A DNA stretch of 64,000 nt from Adiantum capillus-veneris (taxonomy: Eukaryota > Streptophyta > Polypodiopsida > Polypodiales > Pteridaceae): the NCBI GenBank assembly GCA_014529385.2, contig CM043953.1, positions 69,170,372-69,234,371 on the forward strand. Reading direction: 5' to 3'. Below, in pieces: positions 23,478 to 34,277 of this stretch; position 1 is the stretch's first letter, and each line of letters opens with the position of its first letter. Under the pieces are notes generated by a model that worked only from the letters and a program-made list of their open reading frames with translations, was not told where the DNA came from and did not search any database. Made by a program: the position numbers and the translations under genes.

Positions 23478-24145
23478 TGTAATGGAAATGGCCTATGAAC
23501 TTTGATAATACGGAAATCAAGATAATTAAAGAGAGCATTTTTGTGAGACATAGAGGGTGAACTTAGTTAGCGGTAGCAACTTAATCATAATACTTAATTA
23601 ACTTGGCATGAACAATAATTTTGCAAGAGAGAGAGTTTAGAGAACTTGACAACATTTGAGGACCAGATTCATGTGGATCCGACCCCCCTTCCAATAGGCT
23701 TTTGTATTATAGATTATCCCATCAAGAGAGACTTGGTACAATACAATCTTTGTGTTCCTTGTGTCCTAGGTGATGCAATGAATATGGAAAGCTTCATGCA
23801 TCACGAGCATAACATATACATTGTAAAAAGCATTAACCATCCCTAGCCTCAATCCCAAGGCCTCAAACACCTGCAAAGGTGGAGAGAGCTTGCTGGGAAT
23901 GAGGGTAGAAAAGATGAAGAAGAAACATTTATAGGAGATATAAATAGTTCCTCACTTATCATCACTCTTCTTGCTAACATACATATATAGCATAGTAATG
24001 AAGATGGAGAAGATGGAAAGCTTAAGCATTGAAGCATGGCTCTTGGTTGGATTTGCATTCCATAGCCAAGAGTGTTGGTGTAGGCTCTCAACTTCTCTAC
24101 TAGGTTGGAGAAGTAGATGGAGCTCTTGCACTTTGCACTTCACAC

Positions 24146-24191
<46 letters not shown>

Positions 24192-24856
24192 AGAGTATAC
24201 CCCCCAAGCTAGTCCCCTCCTTGCTTTGGTCGACCCCTTCTAATAGCACTATCTGGCAGTTGATTGGACCTACTCAAGTCTGACCAATCACATGCTTAGT
24301 GCATATTAAGCAACAAGGGTAGCCTTGGGACAAGTGTCCTCATTTTCCCTTTGAGAGAGAGAAATTGATAAATACATAAACAATTAATTAAATTAACAAA
24401 ATTATCATTGGACCCTTGGGAGGCCAACCAATAGGCTTTGGGCACAACATGAGGGAAACATGAAGGGGAGCTTCACATGTGTCCTTGTTGCCTCCTTGGT
24501 CTACGCTTGCCTTGTGTAAGGGTGTGCGTGTTCTCTCTCATGCCCCTACTTGTAGAGATCCTTGTTGACTTTTGTGACACCTCAAGCCCCTCAACTTTGG
24601 GCCTTGTTCCCACCACAAGCTTGGCCCTTAAGCCCCTTAAGCTTGGACCGGGTTCCCACCTCAAGTAAAACCCTAGTATCTCAAGCATGAGAAGCACCTC
24701 AACCATCTCTGTCATCAAGCACCTCAAGCATCTCAGTCATCAAGCACGACAAGTACCTCAAGCTTGGGCAGAGTTCCCACCTCAATCACAACACTAGCTT
24801 GCCTAAGGTTAAAGGACTTTCAACACACACCATTGGAGGTCTTTAAAGAAGCAAAT
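23478..24856 (-). repeat. Gypsy LTR, minus strand, 3' portion (interrupted)
   Basis: It mirrors the LTR at 21999-23429: the edge reads TGTAATGG on plus, the microsatellite at 24150-24187, and the segment 24781-24851 equals the LTR around the GCAAGCTAGG motif. It stops at GAAGCAAAT and the rest of the LTR continues at 41286, so the 16.4 kb between is an insertion. Confidence 0.82.
24150..24187. repeat. (AG)n microsatellite in gypsy LTR
   Basis: An AG run of 38 bp at the place that varies between LTR copies. Confidence 0.93.
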
Positions 24857-24883
24857 TGTTGGAGGCTCGCTATAGCATAGGCA

Positions 24884-25978
24884 ATCACATCAAAATGGTA
24901 ATGAAGACTAATCATTTTCAATTGGGTATCAATTGAATCATCCAAAGTCAATTAATCAAATACACACCGATCTTTTAGGTCTTTTAATCATCATAATTGG
25001 CAACCAAGACCAATTATTCATCCCCAATTTAGGCATAATTGGCCATTAATTAGGCACACACACCTAAATTTAGGCCGTCGATTTGTGCAAAAATTTCATT
25101 AAACACTCATTGCATTTCATCAATTGCACACTTGATCACACATACGTGAGTATATACATGCTAAATTAACTCAATTTTAATCAAAAATTGATCAAATTTT
25201 AACTCAATTTAGCATTGCACACACACAAAAATTAGGTGCAGCACAAATCCAAATTTTTTTTCGCTCAATTAGCAACGAAATTAGGCCAATTCCTAATGTT
25301 TGCACACACAATTTATGCAAAACTACCATTCCACAAGCATTTAGGCATCCTATTTGATTACAATTTCATTCCAATTTCATCAAATTTTCCATCAATTAGG
25401 CACACACACCTAATTCTAGCAATGATTTAGCAATTCAATGGGATCAACTTAATCAATCAAAAATTGAATGGAGTAGGTCAATCCACTTACAATTGATTGC
25501 TTGCTCGCTTAATCCTTGCTCCTCGCGTAGACACTCCATTGAATACACATGTGTGCAACTCCGATTCGGTCCAAAATTGATCAAAAAATTGACCAACATC
25601 AACACTCAATCACATGATTAGGCATAGATTAGAGCAATTAAGAGTGATGATCCTCCTCAATTAAGGGGATTTAGCATACATTCCAAATCAAAATTAGTGG
25701 TTAGGTTAACACAATTAGCTTGGAATTAGTACAATTAGTACAAAATTAGCATGAATGGGATGCAAAATTAGTGAAGGTTAGTGAAAAATTAGCAAAATCA
25801 AAAGAGAATTTAGGGGTTTTTGGGGTAAAATGACTCTATACACATCTAATTAAACCCAATTATACTACACATAAATCAAATCCTACCTAATTACAAGAAA
25901 TCGGTAATCAAATCACTCTTATCTTTTGCAACCTCAACTCCACTAGCGTAGGCAACCCGTCCCTGGCAACGACGCCAA
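24884..25978 (-). repeat. Internal leader region of the non-autonomous element, copy A
   Basis: AT-rich, non-coding, with many ATTAG/AATTAG and ACACAC motifs. It repeats, at high similarity by eye, in 39205-40325. It lies directly 3' of the priming site (25961-25977 on plus). Confidence 0.82.
25961..25977 (-). other. Primer-binding site, tRNA-Asp type (copy A)
   Basis: On the minus strand it reads TGGCGTCGTTGCCAGGG, close to TGGCGCCGTTGCCGGGG, the complement of the plant tRNA-Asp 3' end. One base separates it from the LTR edge at 25979. Confidence 0.8.
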
Positions 25979-27179
25979 TGTTGGAGGCTCGCCATAGCAT
26001 AGGCAATCTCCCACAAAATCTATCAATCCGGAGAGAGAGAGAGAGCATGACCCGGCTAGGGCTTAGAGGAATCACACAAAGAATGTGCAAGAGTGTCATC
26101 GAATGCAAAGATTGAGAGGATTCAAGAGCGTGCATCCTCCAATGCAAATAGAAATCATCCCAAATCAACTAATGCTAATCGCACATCAAGCATCAATACA
26201 AGAAATCATCTACACACATCAAGCAACGAAGTGAAAACACACTAATCTTGGAGTTTCTCAAGCACAACTCTAATTACATGCATTGACATTAAGCACACAA
26301 GATCGCATTCAAGTCGGCCACCCCAACCATGCCAATCATGGTGTCCAAATCAAGTCACACATAATCAAATTAAGCTCAAGGCTTCTTAAACCTACACACA
26401 CACAAGCACACCATTAGAGGACAACTCTAATCCCTTCAAAACAATGAAGGAAAGTAGAGAAACATGATTGACAACATAATGAAGACTATATTAATTAAGA
26501 GAGGATTACACTAATTACATGTGATTAGCACTAGACTTCTAAGCATGTGCATTAAGCTCAAAGGCTAGGCCATCAAGAGCTACTCTAGAGAGAGAGTTCT
26601 CAAAAGGACCATTCCAGAATGACCTCTCATTAAGCATAGGGCTCTTTTATAGCTTTGGGCCTCAAACCTTCAACTATGGGATAAAGTGAGCTCTCTAGCC
26701 TAAACTCATAGAACTTTGGAACTCTTAAATGAGCCCAAGCCCTATACAAGGAAAAGTAAATATTGTGTACATCCATAGCATATCTCCTGTCAATGAAATA
26801 AAGTAGAGAAACATGATTGACAACATAATGAAGACTATATTAATTAAGAGAGGATTACACTAATTACATGTGATTAGCACTAGCCTTCTAAGCATGGACA
26901 TTAAGCTCAAAGGCTAAGCCGTCAAGAGCTACTCTAGAGAGAGAGTTCTCAAAAGGACCACTCCAGAATGACCTCTCATTAAGCATAGGGCTCTTTTATA
27001 GATTTGGGCCTCAAACCCTTCAACTATGGGATAAAGTGAGCTCTCTAGCCTAGACTCATACAACTTTGGAACTCCTAAATGATCCCAAGCCCTATACAAT
27101 GAAAAGTACATATTGTGTACATCCATAGCATATATCATGCTTGGTGCATGCCCTGTGCAACTGTTAGCCGCTGCTAACA
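25979..27179 (-). repeat. LTR of the non-autonomous element, copy A (1,201 bp)
   Basis: On minus it begins TGTTAGCAGCGGCTAACAG and ends GCCTCCAACA. Compared with copy B (955 bp) it has a 349-bp tandem duplication (26451-26799 and 26800 to about 27140) and lacks about 103 bp present in B at 40775-40880; these two differences account for the length gap exactly. It has a polypurine tract on its outer side and a priming site on its inner side, so it serves as 3' LTR of one unit and 5' LTR of the next. Confidence 0.82.
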
Positions 27180-27193
27180 CTCCCCCCTTCCTA
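27180..27193 (-). other. Polypurine tract of the non-autonomous element
   Basis: On minus the sequence AGGAAGGGGGGAG directly precedes the LTR start at 27179. This is the plus-strand primer position and shows that 27180 and upward is the 3' end of an internal region. Confidence 0.78.
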
Positions 27194-27783
27194 ATTTGGC
27201 GCACGTCCTTGTGTGCCGGTGAAGCAAGACACGGTGACATGTTAGAAAGCAAGTCCAAGGAAGAAATGTTGAGTTGCAAAACATAAGAACAAGTAGTGAG
27301 CATCAAGGCCACCAAGAATGAACCAAACATGAAGCATAAATGAACAATCATGCAAAGTGAGTTTTTTGCTTCTAAAATATGGGTCAATCATAGTCAAAAA
27401 CTAGACAACATAAAGCAGAAAAATACTCAAACTATTGTGAAGATTAAACCACTTGAAATTTCAGTCTTATGCATGAAACACAAGCAATCAATTATGACCC
27501 TAGGCTAATGCAAGTTCATAAACCTACTAGCCTAAAAACTATGTGAACAATCTTAATAAATCATTCAAGTCTATCATGTCTATGGGCTATAAAAAAGCTC
27601 CTAATCTATTAGTACATTGTCAAAGTTTTTTTTGAAGCTCATGGAAGTTTTGATTTAGTCATTCATTGAAAAATTAAAACACAATCACAAGGCTACCACC
27701 CCAAGGCAAGTCTAGGTGCGACTCTCAGCTCCTTGAATCCTCAAGAAGGTGTTCCAAAAGCCTACTAGCTTACCAAGGCAACG
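27194..27783. other. Internal region, non-coding
   Basis: AT-rich 3' internal sequence of the composite element. The frame 26929-27387 on minus covers mostly LTR sequence and shows no family motif. Confidence 0.5.
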
Positions 27784-27788
27784 GCTAA
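27784..27788. repeat. 5-bp target duplication GCTAA, left
   Basis: Identical to 30822-30826 on the other side of the small copia element. Confidence 0.88.
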
Positions 27789-28040
27789 TGTTAGGTAAAG
27801 GCGGGGTGCCTCACGTGCTTTGCCTGTTTCCCGTTGCCCGTGTCCCGGCTAGTGTCCGGCTGCCCACATTTATCTCCTTATTCTTTATACATACAAAGAA
27901 TAAGGAGCTCTCACTCACATTCTCACATGGTGCTCACACAGTGAGATTTGGGAGCTCCACCCGACATCCTGTGTCCTGCTCTCTGTCCCTCTCTCTCTCC
28001 TTCTCACTCTCCACACACGCACCGCATCCGCACACTCACA
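27789..28040 (+). repeat. 5' LTR of the small copia element
   Basis: TG...CA ends, 252 bp, pyrimidine-rich 3' half. It matches 30581-30821 apart from small indels near 27800-27850. Confidence 0.9.
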
Positions 28041-29209
28041 ATTGGTATTAGAGCTATGGTGACCGCGGCTTTGAGAGCTTCAAGGCGATAGCTCGCTTGC
28101 TCTCGGTGGTGGAGAGATTAAGAAAGCTTGGAAGCTTTGTGAGAATACAATGGGAGCTTAGGAGCTCAGTTGAGAGTGATGTATGCTCTTGTGGAAGCTC
28201 AGAAAGCAGTGTGGAAGATTGTGTGTAAGTGAAGGTGCTGCCCTAAAACTGTATGCGCAGCAGCACTGGTTTCAGATTCGTTTTTCTCCTTGTAGAATGC
28301 AGATCTGAGAATTCTATTTGTTTCGCCCATCTGTTTCGACGTGGTCTACAACTTTGCAGAAGAAACTTTTTTCAAATTCCTCACCGTTTTGCTGATATTC
28401 AGCTCAGACTGACTGTATACAGAAATTTCAGATTTTTTGTTGTCGCATTGTGTGCGAGTTTGATGCACTTTTGGAAGCACAGGAGATGCTTGAAGTTGAG
28501 TGCATAAATTTTGAGCTGAAATGTAATTTGAGATTGTGCAGAGCTTGTGATTTGACGGTTTTTTGGTAGATTTGGGCAACGAAGTACGGAGGCGTTTACA
28601 CACCATCGAAGCGGTCTCTTGAGAGACACGGTTTTTGGAGCACACAGGTGGAGCTTCTTTCACTGGTTTTCACAGGATACTTTGGCAGTGATTTTGTGCT
28701 TGGATTCATGGTCTTTGTGAATGCGTTTGCATATGGTTATGGTGCATAGTGGATGCCCATTATATATGCATTTTGGCGAGCACTTTCAAGTGCCGGTAAG
28801 CTCTCTTGAAAGCATTGTTTTTGCATTGATCAAGTTTTCGGATTGCAAATCTTTTGGCGCTTGCGTATGTGCGATCACTCCGTTGATGTACGTTGAGTGC
28901 GGATTGTCATTGTATGTGAAAATCTGGAGCCATTTTGTCATTTCTACTCATTGGCATTGAGTAGTGTTATGTTTATGGTAGAGATTGTACTTGAGTTTTT
29001 GCTCAGTTTTCATGGGAAACTCTGCGATTTTTCCCAGATTCTCGCCATAGTTTGTGATCGAGTGTTTACTCTCACTTTGACAGGTTTTGTCAGTTTGGAC
29101 ACAGCTTTGTGTTTTTGTATCCACTCTCGCAAGAGTGAGGAGTTGTGTATCCTTCTTTGCTTGAGACAGTGGTTTGCTCTCGGGTGGGAGAGTCTTGTGA
29201 TCTCGAGCA
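28041..29209 (+). other. Leader of the small copia element
   Basis: 1.1 kb between priming site and the zinc-knuckle frame. Several short open frames (28253-28507, 28897-29250) have no motif. It may contain a decayed gag capsid part or an intron-like packaging leader. Confidence 0.4.
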
Positions 29210-29827
29210 TTGTATTGCCATACTTTTGGCATGGAGACGCTTCAGGTTAGAGGCGGTTCTCGTTCACGATCTCGACTAACATGTTGGCACTGTGGCCATG
29301 ATGGGCATATTAGGCACCATTGCTTCAGGCGTATGAGGCAGCGGAAGAGGCAGATGCATGGTGCTACTATGAGGACATATGCTAGAGAGTATGCATGTGA
29401 CAGACATGTCACTTTTGAGTCTAGCTTGCCTTCAGACTACTTTGTGTCTTGGGATAGCACATTGTCTACACGTTTTCTACTAGACGAGCATGCAGTTTTT
29501 CACGTGACGCCACGTCGTGATTTGTTTTTCTCTTTCTCTAGTGGGAGACTTGGTTTTGTGGAGTTTGCTGATGGTTCAGCATATGACATAGAGGGTGCTG
29601 GAGATGTATGCATGTCTTTACCTAGCGGTGCATTGCTTACGCTACGAGATGTACGTTATGTACCAGAACTCAGTCAGAGTCTCATTTTAGTGCGTCAATT
29701 ATTGCAGAGTAGTGGACATTGTGTACTACTCGGAGAGCGGTCATTTCAGATACATAGGGGATCAGTGGTGATAGCCAGAGGTGCTAGGAGTGGTCGGGTA
29801 TACCCTTTGCATATTTTTGACGCATGA
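29210..29827 (+). CDS. Copia-type gag zinc knuckle and protease-like protein
   Basis: The 205-residue frame opens with an arginine/serine-rich stretch, then a CCHC knuckle at about residues 25-38 (CWHCGHDGHIRHHC) that binds RNA in gag proteins. A domain follows that matches the copia protease to pre-integrase region: FADGSAYDIEGAGDVCMSL, LTLRDVRYVPELSQSLILVR. The catalytic Asp-Ser/Thr-Gly is not intact: the equivalent place reads WDSTLSTRFLLDEHAVFHVT. The ATG at 29210 lies shortly before METLQ (29230), which may be the true start. Lack of stops over 618 bp in an otherwise non-coding interior suggests recent selection for the protein or a young insertion. Confidence 0.7.
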   Translation: MYCHTFGMETLQVRGGSRSRSRLTCWHCGHDGHIRHHCFRRMRQRKRQMHGATMRTYAREYACDRHVTFESSLPSDYFVSWDSTLSTRFLLDEHAVFHVTPRRDLFFSFSSGRLGFVEFADGSAYDIEGAGDVCMSLPSGALLTLRDVRYVPELSQSLILVRQLLQSSGHCVLLGERSFQIHRGSVVIARGARSGRVYPLHIFDA

Positions 29828-29995
29828 GGTGGTGTAGTCTCTGTGTATTTGCAGCCATGTTTGGAGCGAGAGACGAGGAGTGTCTCTTTTGCGGATGTGT
29901 TGCATGGAGAGCAGGTTGTGTATTTGTCTTATGGTGATGTTCACGCAGACAGTAGTATCTCTGGGGATGCATAGCTTTGTCAGTCATCAATTGAG

Positions 29996-30460
29996 GTGAC
30001 TTCAGTTGAGCCAGAGACCGATGCATTGTTCTATGATGCGTCTGATACGTTTGAGGGCGACATTGTCCTTCAAACAGCTGTGTGTGATTACAGTGGTGCT
30101 GATTTTTCGGTTTTGCAGTCATTCTCAGCGAACATGCCTTTGCCAGATGATGTTGACATGGTGATGCATAGTCAGGTGGTTCCTGATGAGGATGCATGTA
30201 GAACTGAGGTTGCTGATAGGGATAGGTTGGCACACATAGTGCATGTTTCATCGGCTTTTGGGTCTCTCATGTCTGACCTTTTGGTTTCGACACCTGATCT
30301 TGCTTATGCAGTTGGTGCATTTGCAGTGGGAGTTGTCAGTCGTGCAATGATTGACACTGGCATTGTGCATTGTGGAGCCAGTAGGTCGTCACTTGATACC
30401 TGCATCAGGAGTGTCATCGTAGCTCTAGCCGTAGTGATATGCATGTTGCATCTACACTAG
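29996..30460 (+). pseudogene. Possible remnant of copia reverse transcriptase/RNase H end
   Basis: The frame has acidic linker-like sequence and then STPDLAYAVGAFAVGVVSRAM, which resembles the copia motif in which a PDLAYAVG segment is followed by VSR.M. An apparent small duplication (AVGAFAVG) and loss of the catalytic YVDD region suggest that the pol gene was collapsed to this stub. Weak similarity; it could be chance. Confidence 0.35.
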
Positions 30461-30580
30461 AGCGGTTACAGAGTGAGCTAGTGGGCATAGGTTGAGAGCC
30501 GTCTTCTCTCACCTCTTGTATATACTAGTTGTAGGCTATTCTTCTGGACACTTATCGGCACACAGCCTTTAGTGGGAGAA

Positions 30581-30821
30581 TGTTAGGTGAAGGCGGTGTG
30601 CCTCACCGTGCTTTGCTCGTGTCCGTCGGCTAGTGTCGGACTGCCCACATTTATCTATTTATTCTTTATACATACAAAGAATAAGGAGCTCTCACTCACA
30701 TTCTCACATGGTGCTCACACAGTGAGATTTGGGAGCTCCACCCCACATCCTGTGTCCTGCTCTCTGTCCCTCTCTCTCTCCTTCTCACTCTCCGCTCACG
30801 CACTGCATCCGCGCACTCACA
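30581..30821 (+). repeat. 3' LTR of the small copia element
   Basis: 241 bp, start TGTTAGGTGAAGG, end CACTCACA, followed by the GCTAA duplication at 30822-30826. Confidence 0.9.
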
Positions 30822-30826
30822 GCTAA

Positions 30827-32796
30827 CCCCTATCAACCCAGGGCATCGGTTTAGGGCCTTGACCAAGCGAGCCAAGGTGATTCCCCTCGCCTACCAAGTG
30901 CCAATAAGGCGCTAGGCCTCACATAGACACAACATAACATATAATTTTTATTTTCATGTGCCTTAGTAGCATTTTTGCTACTTTTTTGGACACTTCTTTG
31001 CTTCATGGTTCATTTTTTAGCACATTTTTATTGCTTCCTTTATGAGATACTAATGGCAATCGGACTAAAAAAGACTAAAGCCTAATCATAGCCCTAGGTC
31101 ATGACAAAAATGAGTGGATTATTAAGACTATCACTAAGAATCTAGGACTAGCAAGAAATAATCCTACATTAACCTAAGTTCAAGGCCAGTTACCTATGAT
31201 TAGCACACATAAAACCTAATTTTTTGATGAGTTAATTTTCACAAATCAAAGTGTTGAAACTTTAAAATTCCTAGCTTTCGAACATGAAAAAAACCATACC
31301 TTAGAAGCAGATTCACTTAAGCCCAGCAAGAGAATGAAGAGATAAAAGAGCAAAATCATGGAAGGATTACACCTATTCATGCTCTTTGTGCATCCTTGAG
31401 CAAGCATCCCCTTTGTAGAGAAGCCTCTTTATCTTTTTATTTGCAAAAGAAGAAGCCGAGTTGAAGCTAAGTGTAAACACAAGCTACAAAAGCCAATTAT
31501 TCAAAGCCAAAAGCACACAAGAACCATTACTGAAAACCTAATGCTAGGGTCTTGCATACCCGAATTTTCCAAAGGGAAAAAACCCAAGGGAAAAAAGTGC
31601 CTTTGGTTATGCACATGATGCTCTTAAGTAGCAAATGTATGCATACAAAACAACAATGAGAGAGATAAAAATGCTTCTACATAAGCAAATTTTGCAACTT
31701 TTACAACCTCTCATGTATGGTTCAAAGTTGATTAGTTTCTAGCTCAATGAAATATGGGCAAAAACAATACACGAGCTGAGCTGAAAATAATGTAACTTTT
31801 GAATGAAATGAACTGGCTCTCGAAAGACAAATTTTACAATTTTTAAAGCTTTTCAAAAAGTTTGCTAACAACTAGCTCACATGAAATTTTACATTTTTAG
31901 AGCAATCTATGAGCTAGAGATGACTTCAACTTGATGAGTTGAAAATGAATGGCTCCAAATTTGTACTTGAAAGCTCAAAAAGTTGGCTAAACACTAGCTC
32001 AAATGAAAAAAAAATTCATTTCTAAACCAAGCTATGAGCTAGCATTACAACTTTAATCCAAACAATTGGAATGGCTCTAATTAGCCAAATTTTGCAATTT
32101 TTTGCAATGATGACCCCTTCTTGGATCATTGAATGCACACTCTTGCCACTCCCCTTCAAAATGAAGCTCAATTGTTAGTGCATGAAAGCATTTGGTCATT
32201 TAAAGTAAGCACTAAAAAATGCACAATCAACCACAACCCCAAAAGTTTTCATGCTCTCTCATGATCATTCAAGAAGCTTAGTTTTTAGTGCTATGCATAG
32301 GTATCTGCATTCAAATCAAAACATGTCACAATCCTCCACATAACCTTGATTCATGACACAATAGATGCACCAATGTGCTCTCATGTAGCTAGCTTTTACA
32401 TATGAAGCAAGAAGAGAGAGAGAGAGAGAGAGACAGAGTGGCGTCAGTCAATGAACAATAGAAATGAGCTTCCCACTCTCATACACCAACGTATCATACA
32501 CAACAAAAGACTCGCTTAAATCACGGCTTCTTTTTTTTTCTTTTCTTTTCTTTTTTTAAAGCCGAATTTTAATGTTTACTTACTACACTCATCCATCCAC
32601 AAATTTCTCCTTTATCAACAATTAGTGCTTAAAATTCTCAAATAGTAAGTTTTTGCACACCAAACGAGTGAGTAAATCAATACTCAAACCCATTGATTAA
32701 CTGCAAATTAAGTAGACTCAAAATTTTTCATTTATCAGTTGGCGGTCTTGCAATTGTGATTTAGCCAAGGACAATGAGTTTTTTTCGAAGCGTTTT
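30827..32796. other. Internal region of the composite element, non-coding
   Basis: Long AT-rich stretch with repeated phrases such as AGCTCA...GAAAATTTT (31790-32070) and a short AG run at 32412-32432. No open frame of note and no terminal repeat is seen. Confidence 0.5.
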
Positions 32797-33773
32797 CTAG
32801 CTTTTATGGAGGGAAGGAGGTATGTTCGTGGGAATTGTCTCCATGAAGTTTTTTTTTTTATATAATAATAATTTGCTTATTTCCTCGCTGTAGACAAATG
32901 TGGCAGGTTTCGAGAGAGGGCGTGAATGGGCTCTTGAAGATCTCAAAAAGCGAGCTCGCAGAGCTGCTAGTTTGACAGACAACGGCTTGAATCTCGATAT
33001 AGTGTGGGTGTGTGTGTGTGTTGTTTTGTCGCCAGCGAGGCATGAGCTAAGGGGAAAACTGATGTGGTTGGTGATGGTGGCATGACTGGTTGATATTGGA
33101 CTCGGGAGATTCTAGTGCATTGCAGTCGATTCATTGCAGGTGAGGGGAATCAGTAAGGGCAAGAGTCGGGAGTCGAGCCCTCGGGGCGGGGAATGGGGCC
33201 AGTCGGGCTGTTGCGCTGCTACAGGGTCAACTTAAGGATGATGTGTGAGAGGTTATCAAAGTGAACACCATCAATTACTTGAGGTTCCTAACTTCTGCAT
33301 TGGAATAGCTTGCGCCCCCAATCGGGATAACGGGATCATCATCATGGATTCACGCCAAGCTTATAGGCAGTATGTGTGTTGTATTTCTGGGCTAGCACCA
33401 ACGGCCATCAATGTCTCCATATGCCAAGTCAGTGATGCAGGTGTAGCCGTTTTACCCCTTATCATCGTATGTGCAGTGGTATTAACTTCCAAGACTGAAA
33501 GCCAGTAGAACCTTGAAATAGCGAGTGTGTGTATGAAGGTGTGGGCTCATGCTGCAGAATCTGGCGAGAGCTAGAGAGCTGGCTCGGGGTTACTGTGCGA
33601 GCGTGGAGGTGTGTGTGTGTTTGGGTGGTCCCCATGAAGCCATGCCAGGACTCAATGGTGGATGTTGAGCAATGTTGAATTCAAGCAAGCTGTCGCAAAT
33701 TTAGGGGTAGGACTCTCAGTTGGCACAGCAACACGGCTCTCAGTTGGCATCACAGAGTTTGTGCGCTCAACAC
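32797..33773. other. GC-richer stretch with short unassigned frames
   Basis: Plus-strand frames 32900-33085 (GFERGREWALEDLKKRARRA, helical and basic) and 33245-33508 are not recognised. Base composition changes from the AT-rich sequence to the left near 32800, so this may be the edge of the inserted locus that continues to 37.8 kb. Confidence 0.35.
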
Positions 33774-34277
33774 TCAGGAGACAGGAGAGAAAGCAGGGGA
33801 GGTAATCTGGGCATTTACTTGCACCAGGCCAAAGAATGTGCTAGGTGCAGGCCCACTCCCTTTAGGAAGTGTCCTTGTAGGTCCACTCCCTTTAGGAAGT
33901 GTCTTACCCCCAATAGACATGTGAGCCTGATAAGTTTGTATTTGGACGCCAAGCCATGGGGCATCTTCATCCGTTTGTGTCTCTTCGGAAACTTCTGACG
34001 GCTGCTTTTGGCAGTTTGTTTCTTTGCCCTGGTCGCTCTCATCCTCCCTGTTGCCATCAGAATCGTTGGAGTCCGATGAATAGAACCCAAGACAATGCTT
34101 CCGTCTCTCTTTTGTTGCTGTAGAGGACTGGCCATGCTGATTTGAAGCTCCAGCTTCTTCTGTGTGGACTTCACCTTGAGCTTGTGAAGTTCCAGCTTCT
34201 GTTGCTGTACCTTTGAGTCGTTGGCCATCCGGCCCCTCTGGATATGCAATCCTAGCCGTTTGTTTTGTTCGTGCCAT
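33774..34277 (-). CDS. ORF with histone H3 N-terminal tail (MARTKQTAR), unknown protein
   Basis: The 167-residue frame starts at an ATG in a strong context (ACCATGG) and its first nine residues, MARTKQTAR, are identical to the start of histone H3, covering R2, T3, K4, T6 and R8. From residue 10 it leaves H3 completely (IAYPEGPDGQRLKG). The middle is hydrophilic and acidic (residues about 68-108, many Asp, Glu, Ser), with one basic patch (KERRK). Near the C-terminus a unit KTLPKGSGP/RTLPKGSGP is repeated, encoded by a 26-bp tandem DNA repeat at 33850-33902. No globular domain or histone fold is present. It lies 370 bp downstream of a transposase-like gene on the same strand. An overlapping frame (33815-34384) is also open, so coding status is unproven. 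Confidence 0.6.
   Translation of the reverse strand: MARTKQTARIAYPEGPDGQRLKGTATEAGTSQAQGEVHTEEAGASNQHGQSSTATKERRKHCLGFYSSDSNDSDGNREDESDQGKETNCQKQPSEVSEETQTDEDAPWLGVQIQTYQAHMSIGGKTLPKGSGPTRTLPKGSGPAPSTFFGLVQVNAQITSPAFSPVS

Larger units (their letters stand above)
27789..30821 (+). mobile_element. Small non-autonomous copia-type LTR retrotransposon
   Basis: 5' LTR 27789-28040 (252 bp) and 3' LTR 30581-30821 (241 bp) both run TGTTAGGT...CACTCACA and share most of their sequence. The target duplication is GCTAA. A priming site (TGGTATTAGAGC at 28043-28054, one change from the tRNA-Met type) and a purine tract AGTGGGAGAA before 30581 are in place. The 2.5 kb interior encodes a zinc-knuckle plus protease-like protein but no recognisable integrase or full reverse transcriptase, so it must depend on a partner's enzymes. 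Confidence 0.9.

Noticed and set aside
25961-25977. A host tRNA-Asp gene
   Set aside because: Only the last 17 bases match, next to an LTR edge: a priming site.
34251-34277. H3-tail match as a piece of a true histone H3 pseudogene
   Set aside because: After residue nine neither the protein nor the DNA in any frame continues as H3 (no STGGKAP segment, no histone fold), so simple pseudogenisation of H3 does not explain it.
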